Below the pieces are notes generated by a model that saw only the letters and a program-made list of their open reading frames with translations, searched no databases and was not told the DNA's origin. Positions 1-10,494 of a stretch of 54,454 nucleotides of DNA are shown piece by piece. Each line of letters opens with the position of its first letter. Positions within the stretch are counted from its first letter, which is position 1. The stretch is taken from positions 1 to 54,454 of IMG/VR virus record IMGVR_UViG_3300036668_000246, one strand, 5' to 3'. This DNA is from a virus. The position numbers and the translations under genes were made by a program.

Positions 1-1752
<1,752 letters not shown>

Positions 1753-1773
1753 CTAGAAGTAGAGGTGATTTAA

Positions 1774-3606
1774 GTGGTTCAGACAAATGCAAACTTTAGC
1801 TCACGCCCGCAATACAGAATAGAACTCTTCACCGAAGCTTACGCGGTGTCTGGCGGCACTAGAATTGATGTCTCTGCCAATCTAGTAAAGTGGCAAACCG
1901 TAAATAATAGCCCAAACAGTACTGGAACTCCTCGCTCGTACTCTGTGCCCAATGGTAGGGTAAACAGCACTAGTGGCACCTTGGTACCGTCGGGCGGGGA
2001 CAGCAATCTAAGCTTCGACTTCAACTATGCTGCAGGTCAAAGCTTTACCATATATAGCGGATTCAGCAGGTACATACCTTCCGCAAATGGCAGCACTACT
2101 GTTTCTATTTCCGCGAGTCACAGCTTGCTGGGCTCAGCTACTGCAACTGTAAGTGTAGCCCAAGTTGTTACTGTAGTTAATAGAACTATCTCTTTTAATG
2201 GTAACGGCGGAGACACCCCGAGCTCTCAAACCGTGAGTGAAGGCAGTACAATATCTCTGCCGTCATCCTCACGATCCGGTTACACTTTTGACTACTGGAT
2301 TATAGGCGGGTCAGCATACTATGCTAGCCAAAACTATACTGTCAACAGTGACGTAACTGCGACCGCTAGCTGGACTGCCAACACTCCTGCTCCTAGTTTC
2401 AGTGACGGCCTGGACTTTCCTTACAGTATGCGCGTCGGGACTTACTATTATGAGCCGTTTACCGCCAATAATACCACTAACTATCAGCTGATCCAAACCG
2501 TCTCTGGGTTAACTATATATAATGCAAATAGCACCAGTGGATTTATAGCTGGTACTGTCTCCGCATCTCCCGGAGGGTACACATTCATTGTTAGAGCTAA
2601 TGGTCCTGGCGGGTCTACTGACACTTCAAGAACCGTATACATCAGCCCCGCCCTTCCACAGTGGACGGACACCTCTGTAACGAGTAGCGGGAGATTAGGA
2701 GCTTACTATAGTTCAAGCTTTTCTGCCACATACGCCACTTCTTGGGTAATCAGTGGGGTACCTAGCGGGCTAACTACTTCTGGGACGTCCTCTTCTACGG
2801 TGACAATATCAGGGACGCCTACAAGTGCTGGAACTTACACCTTTAATGCAACGCCTCGAAATTCAGACAACGAGGCAGCTTCTACTGAGTACTTTACAAT
2901 AACGATCACCCCTAGACTTCCTGTCTGGTCCGACACATCTTTAACAACTACCGCCCGCGTTGGTGTCACGTATAGCAGTACCATTTCTGCAAATTATGTA
3001 CACAATTGGAGTGTTGTAAGCCTAGAGGGTGTGGGGTTATTTTTTAACGAACAAACAAACCAGACTGCTCTCAGTACGTCGACACTTTCAGGAACTCCCA
3101 CAAGTTTTGGTAACTTATCCTTTAGCCTAACTCCCAGGAATTCCGCCAATGAGGCAACAACAACGGAAAATTACTCAATAACAATATATGATGCCTCAGT
3201 TGTTTGGTCTGATCAAGTCCTAGCTTCCAGTGTTGTAGTGCAAGATGAAGCCTACTCCGATCAGGTATCAGTTGCAGCAGGCCCAGTTTCTATTACTTAC
3301 TCTGAGACCCCTGGATTCCCGCTACCACCTGGTCTGTTTGTTAACTCGACTACTGGTACTGTCACCGGGTCAGTTTCAACTCCGGGAACTTACTCATTTA
3401 AAATACGTGCCACAAACGGTAGTTCAGAGTCTATCGATACCAGTCTACTAAGCCTATCTGTTGAAGCGGCTGGAGGCTATGTAAAGGTCTGGAATGGAAC
3501 CGTTTGGGTCGACGGGACGGTAAACGTTAGGACTGCTGGCGGCTGGGTTGAAGGTACTGCTCAAGTCAGATCCGCGAGCAGCTGGGTGACCAGCTTCACT
3601 AGCTAG
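1774..3606 (+). CDS. Ig-like / InlB-repeat virion surface protein
   Basis: Probable tail appendage or adhesin-like virion protein of 610 aa. The GTG start has an AGAGGTGAT ribosome site upstream and lies 21 bases after the collagen gene, so the two are likely co-transcribed. Residues about 138-200 form a Listeria-Bacteroides (InlB B-type) repeat: ISFNGNGG, then GYTFDYW, then TATASW. From about 205 onward are several putative-Ig modules with repeated ISGTPTSAGTYTF-like blocks. The C-terminus repeats a VWNGTVWVDGTV / GGWVEGTAQV pattern common at the ends of actinophage minor tail proteins. It is Ser/Thr-rich with no catalytic motif seen. Its last 8 bases overlap the convergent minus-strand gene. 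Confidence 0.75.
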   Translation: MVQTNANFSSRPQYRIELFTEAYAVSGGTRIDVSANLVKWQTVNNSPNSTGTPRSYSVPNGRVNSTSGTLVPSGGDSNLSFDFNYAAGQSFTIYSGFSRYIPSANGSTTVSISASHSLLGSATATVSVAQVVTVVNRTISFNGNGGDTPSSQTVSEGSTISLPSSSRSGYTFDYWIIGGSAYYASQNYTVNSDVTATASWTANTPAPSFSDGLDFPYSMRVGTYYYEPFTANNTTNYQLIQTVSGLTIYNANSTSGFIAGTVSASPGGYTFIVRANGPGGSTDTSRTVYISPALPQWTDTSVTSSGRLGAYYSSSFSATYATSWVISGVPSGLTTSGTSSSTVTISGTPTSAGTYTFNATPRNSDNEAASTEYFTITITPRLPVWSDTSLTTTARVGVTYSSTISANYVHNWSVVSLEGVGLFFNEQTNQTALSTSTLSGTPTSFGNLSFSLTPRNSANEATTTENYSITIYDASVVWSDQVLASSVVVQDEAYSDQVSVAAGPVSITYSETPGFPLPPGLFVNSTTGTVTGSVSTPGTYSFKIRATNGSSESIDTSLLSLSVEAAGGYVKVWNGTVWVDGTVNVRTAGGWVEGTAQVRSASSWVTSFTS

Positions 3607-3961
3607 GCTTCTTCTTCCTAGTGCGAGTTACTGGCTTGTGTAGGCTCTCAACTATTTTCATCTCTCTGGTCTGAACTTTTTGGAGGCCAATAGTTAAATC
3701 ACGAATAATATCCAACTGAGACGATACTTTTATTACGTGATTTTCAATATTATTCACACGATCTGCCAGCGAGCCCCCGCCATTCTCCCATAGTTGGTGC
3801 TCGACCCTATCTAAGCGGTCTGCTACTGACCTGCCGTCCTTATCAATGCCAAGCGCATCATCGACACGCTTTGCTATCCGATAAACAGCGACCATAGCCG
3901 CAATTAAGACACCAAAAGCAGTAATTGATGCTGCCACGGCCATCAGGAGTTCATTGTTCAT
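3599..3961 (-). CDS. Small membrane protein with coiled coil (holin-like or unknown)
   Basis: A 120-aa protein. Residues about 5-27 (LLMAVAASITAFGVLIAAMV) form one hydrophobic helix. A charged helix follows, with DRLDRVEHQLW and DRVNNIENHVIKVSSQLDIIRDL heptads (coiled coil), and a basic tail TRTRKKKPS. This single-TM plus coiled-coil plan is common in small actinophage proteins next to tail and lysis genes (DUF2746-like) and could be a holin or a membrane-anchored accessory. No endolysin lies beside it, so a lysis role is unproven. It is divergent from the primase gene and convergent with the Ig-like gene, and has an AGGTAGGA ribosome site before the ATG. Confidence 0.6.
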   Translation of the reverse strand: MNNELLMAVAASITAFGVLIAAMVAVYRIAKRVDDALGIDKDGRSVADRLDRVEHQLWENGGGSLADRVNNIENHVIKVSSQLDIIRDLTIGLQKVQTREMKIVESLHKPVTRTRKKKPS

Positions 3962-4008
3962 ATATACTTAGTCCTACCTGGGAGAGTGATTAGGTTTGCT
4001 TTTACCCA

Positions 4009-4019
4009 TTTTACCCTAC
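4009..4019 (-). promoter_or_regulatory. TAGGGTAAAAT element, copy 1
   Basis: Reading the minus strand, the 11-mer TAGGGTAAAAT lies about 50 bases upstream of the membrane-protein ATG at 3961. The same 11-mer occurs at 37217-37227 and 46438-46448, each upstream of a minus-strand gene. TAAAAT resembles an actinobacterial -10 hexamer; no shared -35 was found. Confidence 0.45.
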
Positions 4020-4088
4020 TAAGGGCCCCCCGATTCGGGAGTCTAGCCATTAAGTTGGTCACTCCTTACAATCTTTTAAAACATTTTT

Positions 4089-4110
4089 TGCGTTTTGTTT
4101 TGCAAACGCA
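4089..4110. promoter_or_regulatory. Inverted repeat in divergent intergenic region
   Basis: TGCGTTT at 4089-4095 and AAACGCA at 4104-4110 form a 7-bp inverted repeat separated by 8 bases. It sits between the divergent membrane-protein and primase units, just before the leader ORF. It could be an operator or a transcript hairpin. A possible -35-like TTGGTC lies near 4056, but no convincing -10 was found. Confidence 0.35.
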
Positions 4111-4128
4111 CTTAAAAGGTGTAAGCTG

Positions 4129-4185
4129 ATGACAGATTTTGGAGAACTAATGACTACTCGCAATTACGGAAGATTGGTAAAATAA
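4129..4185 (+). CDS. 18-codon leader peptide coupled to the primase
   Basis: ATG at 4129 follows AAAAGGTG at a good distance and gives an 18-residue peptide (MTDFGELMTTRNYGRLVK). Its TAA at 4183-4185 overlaps the primase ATG as TAATG. A second in-frame ATG at 4150 has its own GGAG five bases upstream and gives an 11-residue version. The primase ATG has no strong ribosome site of its own, so translation of the leader probably feeds the primase by termination-reinitiation. It may be only a coupling device, with no function for the peptide itself. Confidence 0.45.
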   Translation: MTDFGELMTTRNYGRLVK

Positions 4186-6890
4186 TGGGAGACTGGACCT
4201 CAGCTGACGGACGACTCGGTCCTGCAGCTAAATACTACGCTCAGACTCTCAACTGGCAAGTTTTTCCTGTACACGGCATAGACCTTGTTGGTAAGTGCAC
4301 TTGCGGTAGGGCACATAAGGAGACTAAAGAAATTGCCAAACACCCGGCTTCGCCGCAGGGCCAGAAAGACGCAACAACTGACACTGTCAAACTAAACGCA
4401 TGGTGGGAAGAAAACCCTAGATATAACGTTGCCCTTTTCGCAAAAGAGTCAGGTTATTTTGTAATCGATATTGACCCAAGGTCCGGTGGTGACGCATCCT
4501 TTGAGAAGCTTAAAGAGATGGCTAAAGATGCCCTGCCCCCGACTGTAGAGGCAATAACAGGCGTTTATTGGAGCAAGGAAACTGGCGAACATGTTCGCGG
4601 GCGTCACATGATATATAAATGCTCCCCCGATGAGAAATTTATCGGTAATTTTAACGCTAAAGGCCTTGGCGGTATAGACATAAAGCATAACGGCTATGTA
4701 TTGATTGCCCCATCAAGGCACCATTCAGGGGTGACCTATGAATGGAAAGAAGGCCACGCTCCTTGGAACATAGAGGTTGCAGAGGCACCAGAAGAGCTTC
4801 TCAACATAATACGCGTCAGATCAGTGCAGAGGAGCGCATCTGGCACTAGCTATTCAGTTGGTGACTGGGACTTTCTAGACGGACTTTCACTTGGAGACGG
4901 CCGTGTAGATATAAAAAAGATCTTAGAAGAAGGCATATCAGAAGGCAACAGAGCAGTAGGCCTGTACTCGCTTGCTTGCGCTCTAGCCAATAAGTTTGGT
5001 ACAACAGTAGACGGAAGACTAGCAGTAGAGTCCATGATGCTTAGGTTTAATGCAGAAATGGTCAGGCCGCCTATGGAAATAGAGGGCCCTAACTCGATCC
5101 TGATGCACACCAGGAGAGCACTCGACTGGGTGGCCGATAACCCCAAGACGAATCTCTACTGGGATGGCATCTCAGATTGGGTTAAAGATCAGGGTATGGA
5201 AGTTGGCTCAAATCTACAACGTCAGTTCTTATCGCCAGTCACCTCTTCTACTGCTTTTAATTACGAAACTGATGAAGGTACATACTTAGCACCCTTAGGT
5301 GAAGAAGATGGCATTACCAAGAATACTGCAAATAATATTGGTGATCAAATGGCGTCATTTGCAGCGGAGGGTCGTGGCCTCAAGGAAGTCGCACTGGGTG
5401 GTAATCTAAATCTGCCTAAAGATGTCGATGCCTTAAGCGGAGACGCTGGCGGGCGGCCTGGATTTAGGAGTCTCTCTGATGTCGGTAACGGTAGGCGACT
5501 AGTTGACTCTTTTGGGTCAACTATTAGATATACCCCAGACGTTGGTTGGTTTGTCTGGGATGGGAATTACTGGAAGCCCGATGCTCAAAAGTTATCTATT
5601 AGAGAAGTATCTAAGATGGTCTCCACAGTTACCGCTAGCGAAGTTATAAACTATGGACCTGATGACGCTAGAGCTTCTGAGATAGTTAAATGGGCTAACC
5701 AGGCTAAGTCAAACTCTAGAATTACCTCAATGATCGAGCAAGCAACCTCAGACACCCGCATACAAGTAAACATTAACGAGTGGGATAGCAGCCCCACTTT
5801 GCTAGGTGTAGCTAACGGAGTAGTCGATCTAAAAACTGGAGAGCTAAAGAGTGGACGACCGGATCTCCACATAACTAGGCGATCTCCTATCTCGTACGTG
5901 CCCGGTATGACCAACATCAGGTGGTCCACTTTTTTGGATGAAGCCACTAACGGAGACAAGGAAATGCAAGCCTGGCTCCAGCGGGCAGTCGGGTATACCC
6001 TCACTGGGTTGAATAATCAAGACGTTCTTTTCTTGATCTACGGACCTCCGGGTTCAGGTAAGAATACTTTCATTGAGACAATATATGAGGCATTAGGTAA
6101 ATCTGAGTATGCATGGGCACTAGACCCTAACGTGCTTGCACTTGGCGATCGAATGAACTCCACCGATGAGTACCACATGGCCGAACTACGTGGTCGTCGC
6201 ATGATCTGGGTGGATGAGCTCCCTGAGAGTGAGCGTATCAAGGAAAATCAGGTCAAAAAGCTGACTGGTTCTGGTACTCTACAGGGGCGATCCCCTGGAG
6301 AAAAGCCGATCCAGTTCACCTCGCACGGCAAGCTGTGGATTTCTACAAACCACCGTCCTATTATTACAGACGATGCTATGTGGCGTCGTATGCGACCTAT
6401 TCCTCTGACAAATAAGCCAGAGGTACCGGACCCTAGCCTAAAAGAGTATTTGGCCGACCCAGAAGGAGCTCTTCCAGCAGTCTTAGCATGGGCAGTAGAA
6501 GGTGCTGTTAAATATCTTAACTCCAGTGCAGTTGACCCGTTGGGTTGGTGTACGAGGGTGAAAGAAGCTCATGATGTTTACAAAAAGAATGAAGATAGAA
6601 TCGGAGCTTTCCTAGACGAGGAGATCAAAGTTGTGGTAGGAGCGTCTATAAACCTATCGTCCCTGTTCCAACTATATAAGAACTGGAGCTATGCTCGTGA
6701 TGAGAAAAATCTCACTCAGATTGGATTCCAACGGAAACTTTCTGATAGAGGTATAGAGATAATTGGAGTTGGCAACAAGGCAACCATCCTAGGATATCAA
6801 ATGGGCCTAAGGGAAGTTCCGAGTACTACTATGATAGACTACAGCGCACACGCTAGATACGCAGCTGGAACTCCAGGTGGGAACTTTTAG
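4185..6890 (+). CDS. DNA primase-polymerase / SF3 (D5-like) helicase
   Basis: Replication initiator of 901 aa joining an archaeo-eukaryotic-type primase-polymerase to a superfamily 3 helicase. N-terminal Prim-Pol features: WQVFPVHG near residue 25, a CTCG motif at 38-41, DATTD and WW near 62-74, and the metal-binding DIDPRSGG with Asp95 and Asp97. GGIDIKHNGYVLIAPS follows. The C-terminal half has Walker A GPPGSGKN at 620-627 (Asn after the Lys rather than Thr/Ser), Walker B-like RRMIWVDELPE, and SF3 motif C near GKLWISTNHRP. It should unwind and prime phage DNA together with the family A polymerase at 17797. First main gene of the plus operon; the next gene follows after 14 bases. Confidence 0.9.
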   Translation: MGDWTSADGRLGPAAKYYAQTLNWQVFPVHGIDLVGKCTCGRAHKETKEIAKHPASPQGQKDATTDTVKLNAWWEENPRYNVALFAKESGYFVIDIDPRSGGDASFEKLKEMAKDALPPTVEAITGVYWSKETGEHVRGRHMIYKCSPDEKFIGNFNAKGLGGIDIKHNGYVLIAPSRHHSGVTYEWKEGHAPWNIEVAEAPEELLNIIRVRSVQRSASGTSYSVGDWDFLDGLSLGDGRVDIKKILEEGISEGNRAVGLYSLACALANKFGTTVDGRLAVESMMLRFNAEMVRPPMEIEGPNSILMHTRRALDWVADNPKTNLYWDGISDWVKDQGMEVGSNLQRQFLSPVTSSTAFNYETDEGTYLAPLGEEDGITKNTANNIGDQMASFAAEGRGLKEVALGGNLNLPKDVDALSGDAGGRPGFRSLSDVGNGRRLVDSFGSTIRYTPDVGWFVWDGNYWKPDAQKLSIREVSKMVSTVTASEVINYGPDDARASEIVKWANQAKSNSRITSMIEQATSDTRIQVNINEWDSSPTLLGVANGVVDLKTGELKSGRPDLHITRRSPISYVPGMTNIRWSTFLDEATNGDKEMQAWLQRAVGYTLTGLNNQDVLFLIYGPPGSGKNTFIETIYEALGKSEYAWALDPNVLALGDRMNSTDEYHMAELRGRRMIWVDELPESERIKENQVKKLTGSGTLQGRSPGEKPIQFTSHGKLWISTNHRPIITDDAMWRRMRPIPLTNKPEVPDPSLKEYLADPEGALPAVLAWAVEGAVKYLNSSAVDPLGWCTRVKEAHDVYKKNEDRIGAFLDEEIKVVVGASINLSSLFQLYKNWSYARDEKNLTQIGFQRKLSDRGIEIIGVGNKATILGYQMGLREVPSTTMIDYSAHARYAAGTPGGNF

Positions 6891-6904
6891 GTCTAAGGAG
6901 CAGT

Positions 6905-7723
6905 ATGAAAATCTTTATAGCTACACCAATGTATGGCGGTATTGCCAAAAGCAATTACACTATAAGTTTGCAAAACCTAGTTACTAGACTAGCTCAGGGC
7001 GGTCATACGGTAGGAGTTACAACAGTCGGTAACGAAAGTTTGATTACTAGAGCTAGAAACACCCTTGCACATAAGTTCTTAAAGACGGATTTTGACGTAC
7101 TTTTATTTATCGATGGAGACCATGGTTTTGATTCGGAAGATGTACTAAAAATGATTGAATCCGACAAGGATATAATCGGTGCGATCTACCCGATGAAGGG
7201 CATTAACTGGGAAAATGTTAGACTTGCAGCACTAGCAGGGTTCCAAGATCTTTCAATTTTTTCTGGGTATTTTGCATCTAACCTACTTCCTGAATCTACA
7301 AAGGATTTTGACAGTGATCAGCCTTTTAAGGTCAAAGACATGGGCACCGGCATGATGGCAATCAAGCGCTCTGTCCTTGAGGAGCTCAAGCAGGTACTAC
7401 CCACTTATAAAAGTAACTCTATTGGTAATTTAGGTATCGACATGGGAGAGCAGGTTACTGAGTTCTTTACAACTAGAATTGACGAAAACGGAATTCTTCT
7501 ATCAGAGGACTACACCTTCTGCAGAATGTGGCAAGAAGCTGGAAATGACGTGTGGGCAGCCCCATGGGTTAGGATAACCCACTCAGGTGATTATAATTTT
7601 AATGGCACTTTTACTGCCTCAGTTCAGATCGAAGAGGTTAGGCAGGAGCTGCTAAGAAGGCAAGAAGCTGCTAAGTTGGAACTTGCATCTACAGAAGCGG
7701 AAGAAAAAGAACCTTCTAAATAG
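6905..7723 (+). CDS. GT-A glycosyltransferase-like protein
   Basis: A 272-aa protein with a nucleotide-sugar transferase (GT-A) appearance: KIFIATPMYGG at the N-terminus, then LITRARNTLAHKF, and a DXD-type metal motif in FIDGDHGF. A late SEDYTFCRMWQEAG stretch fits the acceptor/base region of family 2-like enzymes. The ribosome site is AAGGAG just before the ATG, 14 bases after the primase stop. The C-terminal 30 residues are charged and helical. The substrate is unknown: phage DNA base, virion protein or host surface sugar are all possible. It is one of three glycosyltransferase-like genes in the window. Confidence 0.75.
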   Translation: MKIFIATPMYGGIAKSNYTISLQNLVTRLAQGGHTVGVTTVGNESLITRARNTLAHKFLKTDFDVLLFIDGDHGFDSEDVLKMIESDKDIIGAIYPMKGINWENVRLAALAGFQDLSIFSGYFASNLLPESTKDFDSDQPFKVKDMGTGMMAIKRSVLEELKQVLPTYKSNSIGNLGIDMGEQVTEFFTTRIDENGILLSEDYTFCRMWQEAGNDVWAAPWVRITHSGDYNFNGTFTASVQIEEVRQELLRRQEAAKLELASTEAEEKEPSK

Positions 7724-7775
7724 TGAGAAAATAGTTACTAAGGGAAACTCCCTAGATATCCGAGGTAACTAAATA

Positions 7776-7868
7776 TTGGCTAATTCAAACCTATATGTTT
7801 GTTCAATCTGTGTAAAGCATCACGTTGTTCCATCGCTAGCGCGGGAATGCGAAAGCAAGCACAAATAA
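7776..7868 (+). CDS. 30-residue putative zinc-binding peptide
   Basis: A TTG start at 7776 is preceded by CGAGGTAA at good spacing. The product has Cys-x2-Cys (CSIC), His-His (KHH), then Cys-x3-His (CESKH) before TAA. This dense Cys/His pattern in a 30-residue ORF suggests a knuckle-like zinc site. It sits between the glycosyltransferase and the 91-aa gene on the same strand. It is supported by ribosome site, motif and position only. A short hairpin (AGGGA-AAC-TCCCT, 7741-7753) precedes it. Confidence 0.5.
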   Translation: MANSNLYVCSICVKHHVVPSLARECESKHK

Positions 7869-7940
7869 ATATCTATTAAAGAGTAGCAAAAACCCCAACG
7901 ATGTAGTAGCATAGTCTTGACCCGTACTTAAGGAGAGATT

Positions 7941-8216
7941 ATGGCTTTAGTAGATCGAATAACGAATGCTAAGACATCATATAAGAAAACCTTCATGTGT
8001 AAGCTGATATCAGTCTTACAGGACCCAAAGCTAACTGAAGCGGACGTAGACGCCGTTATTTCGGTTATAAACTCTAGTCCGTTAGCCGAGGGTTATGTGC
8101 CGAACATACGACTCGCATACGCTCTTCGAGAAGAAGGATATGATGTAAGTTCAAGCGCAGTTGATCGCCATAGGCGTAGAGACTGTTCTTGCTATAGAGT
8201 GATAACGGGAGCATAA
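7941..8216 (+). CDS. Small DNA-binding-like protein, function unknown
   Basis: A 91-aa basic protein that I do not recognise with certainty. Residues about 51-82 (YVPNIRLAYALREEGYDVSSSAVDRHRRR) read like a helix-turn-helix followed by an arginine-rich recognition segment, and it ends with Cys residues (DCSCY). Its start has AAGGAGAGATT upstream. Its TAA overlaps the metallophosphoesterase ATG as TAATG, so the two are translationally coupled and may act together. A role in DNA binding, for example as an adaptor or regulator for the downstream phosphoesterase, is inference. Confidence 0.6.
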   Translation: MALVDRITNAKTSYKKTFMCKLISVLQDPKLTEADVDAVISVINSSPLAEGYVPNIRLAYALREEGYDVSSSAVDRHRRRDCSCYRVITGA

Positions 8217-9421
8217 TGGATTTGGCAAAGAAACTAGAAGAGCTTCGTTCACCTGGTCGCAGTGGGTCAGATTCGAAAAAGATTGGCACCCCTGAGGATT
8301 GGCGTTCTCGCATGGATCTTGACTCAGTAAAAGGAGGATTTGTAATATCCTCTCCACGCCCGGAAGGCGAGCAGACAGCAGATGCAACTAGTGTCTTGGC
8401 TGAATTTGGATTGGATCCCCGCGATTGGGTAGTGTCGTCGATGCGAAGGGGCAAGTGGCAGAAATATGATGGGGACTATCTAGAGTCACTTCGGGTAAAT
8501 CTACTTCCAACCGGTCAGGTTGCAGAAGACAGCTTTGATGTTGAATCTCTAATGGATGAGATTAAAAAGTGGCGTCCGGCCAAAGGAATTAAAAAGTCAA
8601 CAGGGACTGGTGCTTTCTTGGCTGCCCCTAGCGACCAGCAGATTGGTAAGAAAGCTAACGGTCAGGGGACAGAGCAGTCTATAGGACGACTACTGCAATT
8701 AACTGAGAGTGCTGTACATAAGTTTGAAGCGTATAAGCGAATGGGTCTATCACTAGGAACCATATGTCTTGCCCTACCAGGAGACCACGTTGAGGGTAAC
8801 ACTAGCCAGCACGGAAGACTTCAAGGGCTTGCTGCATCAGATCTAGGGCTCACAGAGCAGACCAGAGTTGCCCGTAGATTGCTTTTAGCACAGATTAAAG
8901 CCTTTGCACCACTTACGGAGAACATGATTGTTCCTGTGATCAACGGTAACCATGATGAGGTAACTCGTCAAGTTGCTGCCGACCCAGCTGACGGGTGGAA
9001 CGTAGAGATTGCGTCTGCAGTGCAAGATATCTGCGCAGAGAACCCTGCACTTGCACATGTCGAGTTCAGGTACCCGTCCAGCGGGCATCAGACGCTAACC
9101 GTGGACGTTGCTGGCACAATGTTAGGCCTATTTCACGGACACCAAGCTAGTCAGAATAACATCATGAAGTTTTTGTCCGGTCACGCAGCGGGGCAGACGG
9201 CCCTAGGTACGGCTGATCTTTGGATCTCAGGGCACTTTCACAACTTTAGGAGCATGGACATTAGCCAAAGATTGTGGCTACAGTGCCCCACAACAGATCC
9301 CGGAAGCGAATGGTACAGAGACCGTAGCGGCATGGAGTCAAAGCCCGGATTGCTGACTGCTGTTATCGGTGGAGACTTTGAGCCACGAGAATTCATAAGC
9401 GTACTAGCAGTGAGAGGTTAA
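8216..9421 (+). CDS. Calcineurin-like metallophosphoesterase
   Basis: A 401-aa protein with the binuclear metallophosphoesterase signatures in its C-terminal part: PGDHVEG near 184, INGNHDE near 245, LFHGHQ near 308 and WISGHFHNF near 337. The first ~150 residues are charged and linker-like. Members of this fold in phages act as nucleases or phosphodiesterases, and the replication-operon setting suggests a DNA-processing role (Mre11/SbcD-like), although no SbcC-like ATPase partner is seen. Its start overlaps the preceding stop as TAATG. Confidence 0.8.
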   Translation: MDLAKKLEELRSPGRSGSDSKKIGTPEDWRSRMDLDSVKGGFVISSPRPEGEQTADATSVLAEFGLDPRDWVVSSMRRGKWQKYDGDYLESLRVNLLPTGQVAEDSFDVESLMDEIKKWRPAKGIKKSTGTGAFLAAPSDQQIGKKANGQGTEQSIGRLLQLTESAVHKFEAYKRMGLSLGTICLALPGDHVEGNTSQHGRLQGLAASDLGLTEQTRVARRLLLAQIKAFAPLTENMIVPVINGNHDEVTRQVAADPADGWNVEIASAVQDICAENPALAHVEFRYPSSGHQTLTVDVAGTMLGLFHGHQASQNNIMKFLSGHAAGQTALGTADLWISGHFHNFRSMDISQRLWLQCPTTDPGSEWYRDRSGMESKPGLLTAVIGGDFEPREFISVLAVRG

Positions 9422-9432
9422 GTGTAAGAATA

Positions 9433-10494
9433 GTGAAGGTAGCGGTCTACACAGTTGCACTCAATGAAGAGAACTTTGTATCAAGATGGTATGAAAGCGC
9501 AAAAGACGCCGACTATCTCTTAATTGCAGATACCGGAAGCACTGATAAAACCGTGAAAATAGCAAAAAAGCTTGGAATCAACGTAATAAACGTAAAAGTC
9601 CGACCTTGGCGATTTGATGATGCACGTAATTCCTCTCTTATTTCGATTCCCGATGATGTCGACTACTGTATCGCCTTAGATATGGACGAGGTCCTCTTAC
9701 CCGGATGGCGTGAGGAGCTCGAGAATGCCCTAGAGAAGGGCTGGACGCGTCCGAGGTATGAATACACGTGGAACTGGAAAAACGACGCTGAGACCGAGCC
9801 AGGACTCCAATATGGTGGTGATAAGATTCACGCCAGAGCCGGGTACAGGTGGACGCACCCAGTTCATGAGGTTTTGACGCCCTACGGCGACATTGAGGAG
9901 ACTCAAGGGTGGGTAGGTCTCAAAATCCGCCATCATCCAGACAAAACTAAGTCAAGATCTCAGTACTTCCAGCTCTTAAAGATGTCCATAGAGGAAGCAC
10001 CAAATGACGACAGGAACGCATACTATTACGCCAGGGAGCTTTTCTTCTGGAATATGTATTCTGAGGCAATAGAAGAGTTTAAGCGCCACCTGAGTCTACC
10101 TACGGCTCTTTGGGCACCAGAACGAGCTGCCTCTATGAGGTATTTGGCCAAAATGATCCCGCTTGAGAGTGAAAAGTGGCTTCTATCAGCAATTCTCCAA
10201 GCTCCTGGTCGAAGAGAGTCCTTAGTTGAACTCTCTCAATTGTACTTCACTGAGTCTAACTGGCAGGAATGCTTGAAATACGCAAAAATGGCGTTAGATA
10301 TTGAAAATAAGCCATTGGACTTTTTATGCGAAGATTTCGCATGGGGATACCTTCCATGGGATCTGGCTGCAATTTCCAGTTACTGGCTTGGAAATAGTCA
10401 GGATTCAGTAACGTACGGCAAAATGGCCATAGAGTTAAGCCCTAAAGAACTGCGTCTAAAGAAAAATCTAGATTACTATTTAGGTAAAATTTAG
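9433..10494 (+). CDS. Family 2 glycosyltransferase with helical-repeat C-terminus
   Basis: A 353-aa protein. The N-terminal GT-A domain has YTVALNEENFV, the nucleotide-binding IADTGSTDKT, and the metal motif ALDMDEVLLPGW; KIRHHPDK follows. Residues about 190-350 look like TPR-type helical hairpins (YYARELFFWNMYSEAIEEFKRHL and similar), as in SunS-like or TPR-linked glycosyltransferases that modify proteins. The GTG start has only a weak ribosome site and lies 11 bases after the phosphoesterase stop. Last gene of the plus operon; it overlaps the convergent WhiB gene by 4 bases. Confidence 0.8.
   Translation: MKVAVYTVALNEENFVSRWYESAKDADYLLIADTGSTDKTVKIAKKLGINVINVKVRPWRFDDARNSSLISIPDDVDYCIALDMDEVLLPGWREELENALEKGWTRPRYEYTWNWKNDAETEPGLQYGGDKIHARAGYRWTHPVHEVLTPYGDIEETQGWVGLKIRHHPDKTKSRSQYFQLLKMSIEEAPNDDRNAYYYARELFFWNMYSEAIEEFKRHLSLPTALWAPERAASMRYLAKMIPLESEKWLLSAILQAPGRRESLVELSQLYFTESNWQECLKYAKMALDIENKPLDFLCEDFAWGYLPWDLAAISSYWLGNSQDSVTYGKMAIELSPKELRLKKNLDYYLGKI

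Noticed and set aside
7900-7940. TTGACC near 7919 as a -35 box for the 91-aa gene
   Set aside because: A -10 at normal distance would fall on the ribosome site and start codon.
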